DNA of 64,000 bases from Rathayibacter rathayi (GTDB lineage: Bacteria; Actinomycetota; Actinomycetes; Actinomycetales; Microbacteriaceae). Below the pieces are notes generated by a model. The model was not told where the DNA came from, did no database searches, and saw only the letters and a program-made list of their open reading frames with translations. Shown piece after piece: positions 37,032-45,004 of the stretch (positions are counted from its first letter, which is position 1; each line of letters begins with the position of its first letter). The translations under genes and the position numbers were made by a program. The stretch is from contig NZ_CP028129.1 of the NCBI RefSeq assembly GCF_004011095.1, positions 1,302,001 to 1,366,000 of the forward strand. Reading direction: 5' to 3'.

Positions 37032-38894
37032 TCAGCCGCAGGGCGTCAGCGTCGCCACCGATTCGGACAGCGTCTTGGTGCTGCCGAGCAGGACGACCTG
37101 GGTCGCTCCAGAGGCGGAGATATCGGCCAGGACGGCTGCGGGCACGCAGGTGGGCTGGACCGCGAACAGCGGGCTGCCGGTGAAGCCGGCAGCCGTGGCT
37201 CCCGCGAGGGCGTCGGGGAAGTTCTCGCCGGTGGCGAGGTAGACGGTCTTCACCGAGCCGAAGGCCGCCTTGTTCAGCTTCTCCGACGTGTCGTAGCGGT
37301 CGGTTCCGCCGATGCGGGTGATCTCTGGTCCCTGGATCGAGAGCTCGATGCCGGAGCTGACAGAAAGCGGGGAGCCCGCGATGGTGAGCGTCTTCACCCC
37401 GAGTCCGCTGATGAGTCCGCGAGTGAGGGCGTCCGCCGTGGCCACCGTCCCGTTGGTCAGGATGACGGGAGCGTCGACCGCGCCGGCTGCCGCGCTGGCA
37501 CTGAGGGCGTCGGGAAATTTCTCCCCCGTCGCCAGCCAGGCCGTGGCCGAGCCGCCGGAGAAGGCGTACTGGATGATCCGCTGGGAGGTGTCATACCGAT
37601 CGACTCCGCCGAGGCGACGGATCTCGCCGTTCTTCGCGTAGGCAGTGAGGTCTCGGTAGACCTGGCCGCCGACACTCAGCTCGGACCCGACGACGATGAT
37701 CTTCGCGGGCTTCAGGCGGGTCAGCTCGTCGCGGACAACCTGGCTCATCGAGTCGCGATCCACCAGGAGCAGCGGACCGCCCTGCTTGGCCGCGGCCGGT
37801 CCGGCGCTGAGCGCGTCGGGGAAGTTCGAGCCGGTGGCGACGTAGACGACGGGCACGTTCACGCCGAAGGTGCGCTTGGATACCTCGACCGCGGTGGCCT
37901 GGCGGTCGACACCGGCGATCCGCGAGACCGTCGGCGATCCTCCGCCGGGCGGAGTCGTCGCTGTGGCGGTCGGGGTGGGCGTGACCGGCGGCGTGGTCGT
38001 GCCGCCACCCGTCACGCGGATCGCCGCGTCCATGTTCACGGTCGCTCCGTCCGGCTGCGCGCGGCCTCGGCTGGTGCCGGAGACCTGAACGAGACTGCTC
38101 GCGGCATTCCGGGAAGCGGCATAGGCCCCAGCGGGAACGGTCACGGAGACGGCGGACTGGTCGCTGTCGACGCTGATCTGCGCGCCGAGGCGGTCGGAGC
38201 GGCTCGGTCCGACGTTCGCGGTGAGGCCCTCGAGGTCGAAGAAGCCCGCTCGGTTGGATTCGAGGACGATCACGTCGTTGTCCACGACGTTCTGCGCGCT
38301 CGAGTTCGCGCCCCAAAAGGAGCCTCCGCGGGCAAGGCTCGCGGCGTCGGCGGACAGGTCGACCCGGCCCAATCCCGCGCCGGCGTTCCCGTCGACGGTG
38401 AGGGTTGCGGTGGTGACGAGCTCGTATCCGATGTCGAACGCCTGGCCGTAGGGCTTCGCGGAGGCGCTCATCGGCTCCTTCTGCGCGGTCAGCTGCAGAG
38501 GGATCGACGAGCCACCGAGAGAGGACAGGCTCTGCTTCAGCGGGATGCGGAAAGTCCGGCTTCCGGAGGTGAGCTCACTCTGGCCCCGCAGGGTGCCGAC
38601 CGTCCAGTTCACCGTGGTGAAGTCGGGATACGGCGACGTCGGTCGCGCCGACCTCGAGAGGGTGACCTCGAGTTCGGTGGCGTCCGCGGCGACCGGCGCG
38701 ACCTGGGCCGCGCTGTAGTCCTCTGTGACCGACCAGGTGTACGGAGCCGTCGACAATCCGATGCGACGGGTCTCGGCCGACGCTGCGCCGGCCCCGCTCG
38801 TTACGCCGAGGACGACGGCGGTGGCGCCGACGACGGCGACCGCGGCACGCAGCCACTTCCCCCGTGTCTTTGCGTGCGTTCGGGCTGTGGTCAT
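37032..38894 (-). CDS. Secreted cell-wall-binding repeat 2 protein
   Basis: 620 residues, ATG 38894 with GAGGGGGAA upstream. Signal peptide: positive N-terminus, hydrophobic AVAVVGATAVVLGVTSGAG, cleavage near 38-40. Residues 40-290 form a beta-rich domain I do not recognise; a Thr/Pro linker follows (VTPTPTATATTPPGG); then three cell wall binding type 2 repeats, each opening with R-x-x-G-x-D-R (GVDRQATAVEVS, GVDRYDTSQRI, GTDRYDTSEKL) and containing a NFPDAL or KFPDAL motif. These repeats anchor proteins to cell walls. Expected location is the outer surface; the function of the N-terminal part is unknown. Confidence 0.9.
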   Translation of the reverse strand: MTTARTHAKTRGKWLRAAVAVVGATAVVLGVTSGAGAASAETRRIGLSTAPYTWSVTEDYSAAQVAPVAADATELEVTLSRSARPTSPYPDFTTVNWTVGTLRGQSELTSGSRTFRIPLKQSLSSLGGSSIPLQLTAQKEPMSASAKPYGQAFDIGYELVTTATLTVDGNAGAGLGRVDLSADAASLARGGSFWGANSSAQNVVDNDVIVLESNRAGFFDLEGLTANVGPSRSDRLGAQISVDSDQSAVSVTVPAGAYAASRNAASSLVQVSGTSRGRAQPDGATVNMDAAIRVTGGGTTTPPVTPTPTATATTPPGGGSPTVSRIAGVDRQATAVEVSKRTFGVNVPVVYVATGSNFPDALSAGPAAAKQGGPLLLVDRDSMSQVVRDELTRLKPAKIIVVGSELSVGGQVYRDLTAYAKNGEIRRLGGVDRYDTSQRIIQYAFSGGSATAWLATGEKFPDALSASAAAGAVDAPVILTNGTVATADALTRGLISGLGVKTLTIAGSPLSVSSGIELSIQGPEITRIGGTDRYDTSEKLNKAAFGSVKTVYLATGENFPDALAGATAAGFTGSPLFAVQPTCVPAAVLADISASGATQVVLLGSTKTLSESVATLTPCG

Positions 38895-39211
38895 GGCGAG
38901 TTCCCCCTCGTCGTGGTCCTCGTGCCGAACACTGCCGTCAGCACGTCCGTCCCTGGGGTCCCCAGATGGGGCACAGATCGGTCAGGGCAGCCTAACCGGC
39001 ACGTTGGGGCCGCGGGCAGGGTCACTGTCCGCCCGGGTCGATGCAGTCCCGCAGCCTCGAGGCCAAAAGGGATCCATCGTCGACGGATCCGCTGTGGTCG
39101 GTGGCCCGACGCTGCACAGACAGGCCGTCCGCGCCGTCTGCGCCACGGCGCGGCATCACACCGATCGAACGTCTCTTCCCACACCCGCGCCCCACTCGGG
39201 GTGCGTGCGCC
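38895..39211. other. Intergenic region upstream of the cell-wall-binding gene
   Basis: About 317 bases with no convincing gene. A TAGGCT box on the minus strand (38995-38990) could be the promoter of the cell-wall gene. A CTGGGGACCCCAG palindrome lies in the predicted leader near 38955-38967. Nothing else is recognised. Confidence 0.45.
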
Positions 39212-39688
39212 TCAGCCCTCGAGAGGGACCGTACGGCCGACGAGGCAGGCACCGGTCGCGATCGGCGCCGCGATCACGGCCCGCACACCGCCGCTCTTCG
39301 GACCGTACTGGCCGACGAGGCAGGACTCGCCGAGCTTGACCGAGACCTGCACCGAGTCCGCGTCGAGTCCGACCGAGGTCTCGTCGGCTGTCATCTGCAG
39401 CGACTCGCGAGGAAATCCGGCCGCAATGAGCGCCTGGACCACCCTCGAACCACCCACCCCGGGGTCGGGCTCGGCGGCCGACCGCAACGTCTGCTCGAAG
39501 GCCGGGAGGTTCTGCTCGGTCGTCCCGCCGGGGACATAGGCGGCGGGCGCGGCCGATTCGGGCACCGCCTCCTGCGATGCGGCGGTCGAGGTGTCGGGCT
39601 GGGGTGCCTCGGGTGCCGTGCAGCCGCCGAGGCAGGCGGTGAGTGCGCTTAGCGCGAGCGCGATCCTGGCCGCTCGATTGAGTCTCAC
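39212..39688 (-). CDS. Lipoprotein of unknown function
   Basis: 158 residues from GTG 39688 with GGAGGAG 6 nt upstream. N-terminus NRAARIALALSALTACLGGC ends in a lipobox, so Cys23 should be lipid-modified and the protein anchored outside the membrane. A Ser/Ala/Pro linker follows, then a small folded domain of about 100 residues with two Cys (GESCLVGQYG and GACLVGR) that may form a disulfide. No family is recognised with certainty. It lies 45 nt after the ssb stop on the same strand. Confidence 0.8.
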   Translation of the reverse strand: MRLNRAARIALALSALTACLGGCTAPEAPQPDTSTAASQEAVPESAAPAAYVPGGTTEQNLPAFEQTLRSAAEPDPGVGGSRVVQALIAAGFPRESLQMTADETSVGLDADSVQVSVKLGESCLVGQYGPKSGGVRAVIAAPIATGACLVGRTVPLEG

Positions 39689-39733
39689 GCCTGGCTCCTC
39701 CCGACCGCAGCGACTCTCGCTCCGGGCCCCGGA

Positions 39734-40291
39734 TCAGAACGGGGTGTCCCCGGATCCTACCGAGAGCAACGGAGCGTCCCCGTCGAGCCCGACCGCCGCC
39801 CGCGAGCCATCCGCAGCACGGACAGCTCCGGATCCGTCGGGCGCGGCTCCCCAGTCCTTCGGCGCGAGCCCCTCCCCGGGCGCTTGCTCGCTCCAGGCCG
39901 GCTCACTCGCCGGCGCGGCAGGCGCAGCCGCACGCACCAGAGTCTTCGTGTAGCGGGTCGTGCCCCAGGCGAGATCATGCCCGATGCCCTCGGCCGTGAT
40001 GATCACATCGGTTCCGGTCTTCCCACCCGCCTCCCACACCTTCACGCCGAGACGGCCGGTCACGAGGACGCGGTCGCCCCGGGCCAGGGAGGACAGGGCG
40101 TTGCCGGCGAGGCCGTTGAAAGCGGTGACGGTGTACCAGTTGGTGGAGACGTCGATCCAGCGCTGCTCGGCCCGGTCGTAGCGCCGCTGTGCCGTTGCCA
40201 GGCGGAAGCTGGTCATTGCGGTGCCGCTGGCGGTGTCGATGCTCCGGGGGTCGGTGCCGATGGTCCCGATGACGGTCAGCGTGTCGGTCAT
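39734..40291 (-). CDS. ssb: Single-stranded DNA-binding protein
   Basis: 185 residues, ATG 40291 preceded by an AGGAG-like AAAGGAC. OB fold in the first 110 residues (LTVIGTIGTDPRS, NWYTVTAFNGLAGNALSSL, GDRVLVTGRLGVKVWE), then a disordered Ala/Pro/Gly tail ending in DTPF, the acidic-hydrophobic tip through which SSB recruits repair and replication proteins. The tip is a slight variant of DIPF. Not beside rpsF or rplI, so it is probably the second, accessory SSB of the cell rather than the replication one. Lipoprotein gene follows. Confidence 0.92.
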   Translation of the reverse strand: MTDTLTVIGTIGTDPRSIDTASGTAMTSFRLATAQRRYDRAEQRWIDVSTNWYTVTAFNGLAGNALSSLARGDRVLVTGRLGVKVWEAGGKTGTDVIITAEGIGHDLAWGTTRYTKTLVRAAAPAAPASEPAWSEQAPGEGLAPKDWGAAPDGSGAVRAADGSRAAVGLDGDAPLLSVGSGDTPF

Positions 40292-40393
40292 GGTCGTGTC
40301 CTTTCTTCTCCTCCCCCGCCGCTTCTGCGGCGGAGACGGCGCCCGGCGGAGGGGCTGGTACCGCTCGGGCGCCGCAGGGACAGTGTCTCGACG

Positions 40394-40426
40394 AAGGGCC
40401 CACCTCCGAGGCGGAGGTGGGCCCTT
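40394..40426 (-). terminator. Terminator after msrA
   Basis: Perfect 15-bp stem AAGGGCCCACCTCCG (40394-40408) with its complement at 40412-40426 and a 3-nt loop, 40 nt past the msrA stop. Confidence 0.8.
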
Positions 40427-40466
40427 CTGGGGAGAGATCGACGAAGCCGTTCCCTGTGGAGGAGAG

Positions 40467-40994
40467 TTACGACGCAGAGATGTAGGACGAATACGACGAA
40501 CGGATCTTGTTCACCTTGGGCAACGCAACCGCGAGGCAGTAGCCCTGCCCCGGGTTCTTCGCGAAGAAATCCTGGTGGTAGTCCTCGGCCGGGTAGTACA
40601 CGCCAAGGGGAGAGATCTCGGTGACGATCGGCCCCTCCCACCACTCGGATGCCCGGTCACGGGCCGATTCGAACAATCCCTTCTCCTCGTCCGAGGAGTA
40701 GAACATCGCGGAGCGGTACTGCGTACCGACGTCGTTGCCCTGGCGATTCAGTTGGCGCGGGTCATGCAGGGTGAAGAAGACGTCGAGGATCACCTGCTCG
40801 GGGATCACCTCCGGATCGAAGGTGACGGCGACCGCCTCGGCGTGCCCAGTGCGACCGGAGCAGACGTCCTCGTAGTCGGGTTCGATCGTTCGGCCGCCGG
40901 TGTAGCCGGAGACGACGTCGGTCACGCCATCGAGGACGCGGTAAACGGCGTCCAAACACCAGAAGCATCCTCCGGCGAGTACGAATGTGCGCAT
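40467..40994 (-). CDS. msrA: Peptide methionine sulfoxide reductase A
   Basis: 175 residues, ATG 40994 with AGGAAG upstream. Repairs oxidised methionine (S-sulfoxide). Catalytic Cys10 in the family motif GGCFWC, followed by SGYTGG and the SGRTGHAEAV segment; a second Cys in GQGYC near the C-terminus is the likely resolving Cys that is reduced by thioredoxin. No signal peptide. Single gene with a strong terminator. Confidence 0.96.
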   Translation of the reverse strand: MRTFVLAGGCFWCLDAVYRVLDGVTDVVSGYTGGRTIEPDYEDVCSGRTGHAEAVAVTFDPEVIPEQVILDVFFTLHDPRQLNRQGNDVGTQYRSAMFYSSDEEKGLFESARDRASEWWEGPIVTEISPLGVYYPAEDYHQDFFAKNPGQGYCLAVALPKVNKIRSSYSSYISAS

Positions 40995-41102
40995 TGCGTG
41001 TGACTCACTTCCTGTCGCATCGACGCATCCGGAGCGCCGGGCGCGTCCCCTGATCCAACACCTCGCAGGCCCCGCGCATTCCGCGAGTCGGCACCGCTGG
41101 AA

Positions 41103-41108
41103 TAGAGT
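41103..41108 (+). promoter_or_regulatory. -10 box of a leaderless promoter for the aldo/keto reductase gene
   Basis: TAGAGT ends 6 nt before the GTG start at 41115. No ribosome binding site is present. Confidence 0.55.
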
Positions 41109-41114
41109 CGCCGG

Positions 41115-42122
41115 GTGAGCTACGCAGCCGCCCCCTCTCGCTACGACCGCATGGACTACCGACGTACCGGACGAAGCGGACTACTTCTGCCCGCTCTGTC
41201 TCTGGGTCTCTGGCACAACTTCGGATCCGACCGGTCCCTCGACACTCAACGGGCGATTCTGCGCCGTGCGTTCGACCTCGGAATCACTCATTTCGACCTC
41301 GCGAACAATTACGGACCGCCCTATGGCGCGGCCGAGACGGCCTTCGGGCGGATCCTCGCCGAGGACCTCCGGCCCTATCGCGACGAGATGGTGATCTCCT
41401 CAAAGGCCGGCTACGACATGTGGCCGGGGCCGTACGGTGATGGCGGCTCACGCAAATACGTGCTCTCCTCCCTCGACCAGAGCCTGCGGCGGATCGGCGT
41501 GGACTATGTCGACGTCTTCTACTCCCACCGGCCGGACCCTACGACACCGATCGAGGAGACGATGGGCGCCCTGGTCAGCGCCGTGCAACAGGGCAAGGCG
41601 CTCTACGCCGGCATCTCCAATTACTCGCCAGAGCAGACCCGAGCCGCCGAGGCTGCGTTGACGGGCAGCGGGGTCCCACTCCTGCTGCACCAGCCGCGCT
41701 ACTCCCTCTTTGACCGCGGCCCCGAGGATGACCTCTTCCCCGTCCTGGACGAACTCGGATCCGGCTGTATCGTCTTCTCGCCGCTGGCGCAGGGCCTACT
41801 GACCGACCGCTACCTCGACGGCACCGTCCCGGAGGGCTCCCGCGCTGCGACCTCCCGCTTCCTCTCCGCCGACCGGATCGACGAGGCGTACCTCAGCCGG
41901 GCGCGGGGCCTGACGGGGATCGCACAGCAGCGCGGGCAGTCACTGGCGCAGCTCGCACTGAGCTGGGTGCTCCGTGTGCCGACGGTCACCAGCGCGATCA
42001 TCGGCGCCTCGAGCGTCGCCCAGCTCGAGCAGAACGTCGCCGCGCTCGATGCGGAACCTCTCTCAGCGGAGGAGATCGCGGCGATTGAGGAGTTCGCGGT
42101 GGACGGCACGACCCTGCGCTGA
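41115..42122 (+). CDS. Aldo/keto reductase (YghZ/L-glyceraldehyde-3-phosphate reductase type)
   Basis: 335 residues, GTG start at the predicted RNA start point. NADPH-dependent carbonyl reductase in a TIM barrel. The catalytic tetrad can be placed: Asp in HFDLANNYG and Tyr of the same motif, Lys in ISSKAGYDMWPGPYG, His in YSHRPDP. The segment SSKAGYDMWPGPYGDGGSRK is diagnostic of the YghZ/Kv-beta-like group. Possible role: detoxifying reactive aldehydes such as methylglyoxal. It lies just after msrA (divergent), another stress enzyme, although no shared control is visible. Confidence 0.92.
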   Translation: MSYAAAPSRYDRMDYRRTGRSGLLLPALSLGLWHNFGSDRSLDTQRAILRRAFDLGITHFDLANNYGPPYGAAETAFGRILAEDLRPYRDEMVISSKAGYDMWPGPYGDGGSRKYVLSSLDQSLRRIGVDYVDVFYSHRPDPTTPIEETMGALVSAVQQGKALYAGISNYSPEQTRAAEAALTGSGVPLLLHQPRYSLFDRGPEDDLFPVLDELGSGCIVFSPLAQGLLTDRYLDGTVPEGSRAATSRFLSADRIDEAYLSRARGLTGIAQQRGQSLAQLALSWVLRVPTVTSAIIGASSVAQLEQNVAALDAEPLSAEEIAAIEEFAVDGTTLR

Positions 42123-42207
42123 ATCTCGGCCAGGGATGTCGGTGGTCGGCCGTAGTCTGCGACAGCACTCAGCCGGTGGGTGCTTCGAGACCCAACAGGA
42201 GGAGCCG

Positions 42208-42444
42208 ATGTCTTTGTCCACGCTGCACGCGATTCGCACCCCGCCGACGCTCACGCAGGTCAACTCCCGGCTGTGGCGCGTCAGCTCCGGCTCGGGGGCC
42301 GTCGTCGGTCACATCGAGCTGATGGACGATCCGCTCGGCGAGCGCTACCGAGCCCGGCTACTGCGCGCGGGGATGCCGGCCGGTGCCGAGCTGGGCGAGT
42401 TCTGGAACGTCGATGACGCGATCGAGGTCTTCCGCGTCGCCTGA
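42208..42444 (+). CDS. Small conserved hypothetical protein
   Basis: 78 residues from ATG 42208, with a perfect AGGAGG site 5 nt upstream. The sequence (RTPPTLTQVNSRLWRVS, GHIELMDDPLGERYRA, LGEFWNVDDAIEVF) reads as a compact alpha/beta domain. Similar small proteins occur across Microbacteriaceae but have no known role. A longer frame upstream is a shadow of the reductase gene. The TGA stop is included in a 13-bp duplicated unit. Confidence 0.8.
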   Translation: MSLSTLHAIRTPPTLTQVNSRLWRVSSGSGAVVGHIELMDDPLGERYRARLLRAGMPAGAELGEFWNVDDAIEVFRVA

Positions 42445-42466
42445 GTTCGCAGCCTGAGTTCGCAGC
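42441..42466. repeat. 13-bp tandem duplication at the stop codon
   Basis: CTGAGTTCGCAGC (42441-42453, containing the TGA stop at 42442-42444) is repeated at 42454-42466, and a third, imperfect CTGAGTCCGC follows. Confidence 0.8.
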
Positions 42467-42569
42467 AGTCTGAGTCCGCCGATTCCTCAGATCAGCTCCC
42501 GGCGCGCCCGGTCCGCGCCGATCCGAAGGATCGGCGGCGTGCCGACCGAGAGGCGAGGGCCGCCCCGGA

Positions 42570-42575
42570 TAGCGT
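42570..42575 (+). promoter_or_regulatory. -10 box of a leaderless promoter
   Basis: TAGCGT ends 7 nt before the ATG at 42583; no ribosome binding site. Confidence 0.45.
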
Positions 42576-42582
42576 TCGCCCC

Positions 42583-43605
42583 ATGCAGTGGTGGAACGAA
42601 TTCCTGTCCTGGATCCGCACGAGCGATGGGTACCAGGCGGTCTTCACTGCCGCCGTGGTCCTGCTGGCTGTCGTGATCGGAGCGGTCGTGATCGGCTCCG
42701 TCTTCCGCGCGTCCATCGCGCGCCTGATCCGGCAGCAGGATCACGAGCGCAAGAACGCGATCATCGCGACGCTCGTCGACGCGGCCGTCGATGCCTCCGC
42801 CTGGAACGTCCTCAGTAGCACCGAGCGTGTCCTCAGCGACCGCGCGTCGGCACAGGCCGAGACTCACCTGCGCCTGCTGCCGGTCAAGGGCTCCGGAGTC
42901 GCAGCCAACTGGGCCGCCCATGAGCTCGCTGAGCTGAAGCACACCTCCAGCACCGGCGGCTACCAGACGCAGGCGAGCGTGAATGAGTTCCGCGACCGTC
43001 TGGTGCTCTGGCGTGACAAGCCCGGGCGCGCGCGCAAGGCGTTCCTGGCGGACCTCGAGCGCTGGCGCTTCTCGGAGACCGGTCGTGAGGGCTCGGCCGA
43101 GTCGGCGCTCGCAGACCTGACCGAGCAGATGGGGAATACGGGGAGGTCGGCACCGGAGGGGACTACTCCGCCGGTCGCTCAGTCAGCGCCTGCTACCCCC
43201 GTCGTCGTCGGTGCCGCGATCGCGAGCGGCGCCACGGCGGGTACGGCCGGCGCCGCGACTCCCAGCATCGTCCTACCGCCGTCGGACACGGACGCGTCGC
43301 AGGATGAGACGCGCCGCCTCCTCGCCGACGTCGACCGCTTGGAGGTCCCTTCGCGCGAGCGGCCCGTTGAGGAGCTGCCGCCTGTCGAGACACAGCGCGC
43401 GACATCCGGTGGGGACTTCGAGCCGCACGCAAGCGCTCCGGCTGCCGTCGGGGACGACGGGCAGGCACTCCACAGCGACGGCGCCGAGGCCGGCGCCCCG
43501 GCTGATCCCGCCAGTCAGGACGACGCCGTCGTCCGCGCGGACGAGGCCCGCTTCCAGCGCTCCGCCGCCGAGGACGACCGACGGGACGATCACAGTGCGC
43601 TGTGA
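42583..43605 (+). CDS. Membrane-anchored protein with long disordered tail, unknown
   Basis: 340 residues. One membrane span (about 18-42: FTAAVVLLAVVIGAVVIGSVF) after a short N-terminus, then a helical charged region to about 190 (RLIRQQDHERKNAIIATLVDAAV, RASAQAETHLRLLPVKG), and a Pro/Ala/Asp-rich tail without order to the C-terminus. Topology suggests a cytosolic body. I recognise no family, though similar architecture is found in related genomes. A strong terminator follows. Confidence 0.75.
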   Translation: MQWWNEFLSWIRTSDGYQAVFTAAVVLLAVVIGAVVIGSVFRASIARLIRQQDHERKNAIIATLVDAAVDASAWNVLSSTERVLSDRASAQAETHLRLLPVKGSGVAANWAAHELAELKHTSSTGGYQTQASVNEFRDRLVLWRDKPGRARKAFLADLERWRFSETGREGSAESALADLTEQMGNTGRSAPEGTTPPVAQSAPATPVVVGAAIASGATAGTAGAATPSIVLPPSDTDASQDETRRLLADVDRLEVPSRERPVEELPPVETQRATSGGDFEPHASAPAAVGDDGQALHSDGAEAGAPADPASQDDAVVRADEARFQRSAAEDDRRDDHSAL

Positions 43606-43650
43606 CGCCGACTGAACACGCACCTCACCAGCAGTCACCACCGGAAGACG

Positions 43651-43692
43651 CAGAGAAGGCCCCGATCGCGAGTGCGGTCGGGGCCTTCTCTG
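43651..43692. terminator. Strong terminator between two convergent genes
   Basis: Perfect 15-bp stem CAGAGAAGGCCCCGA (43651-43665) with its complement (43678-43692), 12-nt loop, between the gene ending at 43605 and the small gene on the minus strand ending at 43717. Confidence 0.85.
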
Positions 43693-43716
43693 TCGTGCGG
43701 GCGATGCGTGTACGGA

Positions 43717-43827
43717 CTAGCTGTGTGCATCTCGTGCACGGGCGACTCGGCCGACCAGCACGGCGAGGTGCGCCGCGACAATCGTCCACGCGGCGGCGAT
43801 TCCACCGAGGATGGCGAGGAGCAGCAT
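43717..43827 (-). CDS. Small single-span membrane peptide (36 residues)
   Basis: Reading from ATG 43827: MLLLAILGGIAAAWTIVA followed by AHLAVLVGRVARARDAHS and TAG. A strong CGGAGG ribosome binding site lies 7 nt upstream, and a TAGTCT box at 43878-43873 could be the promoter. One hydrophobic helix fills residues 2-27 with a positively charged cytosolic end, the shape of regulatory small membrane proteins. It is between a strong terminator and a promoter-like region and has no other gene over it. Too short for family recognition; function unknown. Confidence 0.65.
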   Translation of the reverse strand: MLLLAILGGIAAAWTIVAAHLAVLVGRVARARDAHS

Positions 43828-44080
43828 GGTCGTGCCTCCGTTCGTTACGTCGTTGTAATTCCGGACACCCCAAGACTAGGTGCCTGAATGACACTCCACT
43901 GACATCTGATGGGAAACACGCCGATCTTGCCTGCAATGTGCCGGCGTGTTAGGGAGGCAGGGCCCTCGAGTCCTCGTTCGAGAGTCACGCAGGAGGATGA
44001 AACCCCGTGCAAAGCCGGTGACCACCCGCGGGACGCCAGGACGACGGGCGCCGCCCGGCCTCGTAGTACCCTGACCAGGC

Positions 44081-44153
44081 GCCCCCGTAGCTCAGCGGAT
44101 AGAGCAGCAGCCTTCTAATCTGACGGTCGCAGGTTCGAGTCCTGCCGGGGGCA
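44081..44153 (+). tRNA. tRNA-Arg (anticodon TCT)
   Basis: Acceptor stem GCCCCCG/CGGGGGC, D stem GCTC/GAGC, anticodon loop CTTCTAA giving TCT, T arm GCAGG-TTCGAGT-CCTGC, discriminator A. CCA is not encoded. The anticodon stem has only three Watson-Crick pairs by my alignment, with mismatches at 27-43 (G-A) and 31-39 (C-T). A TACCCT -10 box (44067-44072) lies just upstream. Confidence 0.93.
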
Positions 44154-44164
44154 CCGCGGCCCCG

Positions 44165-44618
44165 AGAGGGTACGCCGGCTCTCGGACGACCACCGGATCA
44201 GGTGGAGAACTCCGACCGACCGGTTCCTCCTCCGGCGGGCGAACACCCCAGCCCGGGACGGCTCGGCGCCGTATCGGCATCGGATCATCGTCAGGAGCCC
44301 CCGCTTCACCTCGACGTCCGGCCGCCCATCCCCCCTCCGCCGGCATCAGCAGCACCTCGTAGTCGACCTCCCACTTCCGCAGTCAGATCACCGTCCGGTA
44401 GCGCCACCGCTCCGAGCGCGCGCTGACGATGAACACCCGAGCACCGGAACGATGGACGAGCCGCGCGTGGACGCCACCGGCGGGCGGAACGACGCGGCGC
44501 AGTGGAAGCGGCGGAAATCCTTCTTCGCGGCGTTGTCCGCGATGTCGTGCCGAACACCGCTGACATCGACCAGCGTACCATCGACGTCGAAGATCACTGC
44601 TGGGTCGGGACCGACCAT
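44165..44618 (-). pseudogene. Decayed polynucleotide 3'-phosphatase-like (HAD family) gene
   Basis: From 44618 the sequence reads VIFDVDGTLVDVSGVRHDI...KKDFRRFH, the HAD phosphatase start found in T4 Pnkp-type enzymes and actinobacterial relatives. The frame is then lost near PPVAS; a second frame carries ARVFIVSARSERWRYRTVI, a TGA (44385-44383), and LRKWEVDYEVLLMP; a third frame gives RPDVEVKRGLLTMIRCRYG. Together these follow the order of an intact protein, so this is one gene with at least two frameshifts and an internal stop. It lies opposite and directly beside tRNA-Arg. Probably non-functional. Confidence 0.75.
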
Positions 44619-44714
44619 CTCTTCAATATCGCCGCCGAAAGTATCGCCGCCGAAGCCCGACCGCGGTGGGCACGGCGGCGTTGCTGCGTCCGTCCGAGCC
44701 CCGCCCGACGCCGG

Positions 44715-44936
44715 CTACGCGCCCTGACCCAGTCCAAGCACTCCCCCGACGAGCGAGACGGCGGCGAGGGCGAGCGAGGTTCCGATGAGCACCAAGTGGA
44801 CGCGGAGGAAGGTCGTCGCCCGGCCATCGGCATCCCGCGCGCGCGGGTCCTTCCGGACGCGGCGCAGGAAGGGCGGCCAGACGATCGCATTCCACACGGC
44901 GTTGACGATCAGGAGTGAGGAGAGGAGCGTGATCAC
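44715..44936 (-). CDS. SCO4848-family small membrane protein
   Basis: 73 residues from GTG 44936. Two hydrophobic helices (ITLLSSLLIVNAVWNAIVW and LVLIGTSLALAAVSLVGGVLG) separated by a basic loop (RRVRKDPRARD), matching the small SCO4848-type membrane proteins of actinobacteria. The -10 box TAGACT (44950-44945) ends 8 nt before the start, so the message is near-leaderless. Divergent from orn, which has the same -10 sequence. No known function. Confidence 0.82.
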   Translation of the reverse strand: MITLLSSLLIVNAVWNAIVWPPFLRRVRKDPRARDADGRATTFLRVHLVLIGTSLALAAVSLVGGVLGLGQGA

Positions 44937-44944
44937 GGGGATTC

Positions 44945-44950
44945 AGTCTA
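44945..44950 (-). promoter_or_regulatory. -10 box for the SCO4848-family gene
   Basis: TAGACT on the minus strand, 8 nt before GTG 44936. Confidence 0.45.
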
Positions 44951-44991
44951 GGAGGCGCGAGCCGACCGGATCGGGTGTCGGTAGCCGCGGA

Positions 44992-44997
44992 TAGACT
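44992..44997 (+). promoter_or_regulatory. -10 box of a leaderless promoter for orn
   Basis: TAGACT, 7 nt before the ATG at 45005. No Shine-Dalgarno site. Confidence 0.5.
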
Positions 44998-45004
44998 TCC
45001 CGTC

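Noticed and set aside
38955..38967. CTGGGGACCCCAG palindrome as part of a ydaO (c-di-AMP) riboswitch
   Set aside because: None of the conserved ydaO blocks were found around it.
36840..39539. An 899-codon plus-strand frame opposite the cell-wall-binding gene
   Set aside because: Antisense shadow; the minus strand carries a signal peptide and three clear repeats.
44092..44355. Minus-strand open frame opposite tRNA-Arg
   Set aside because: Part of it is antisense to the tRNA and the rest is one of three frames of the decayed phosphatase gene.
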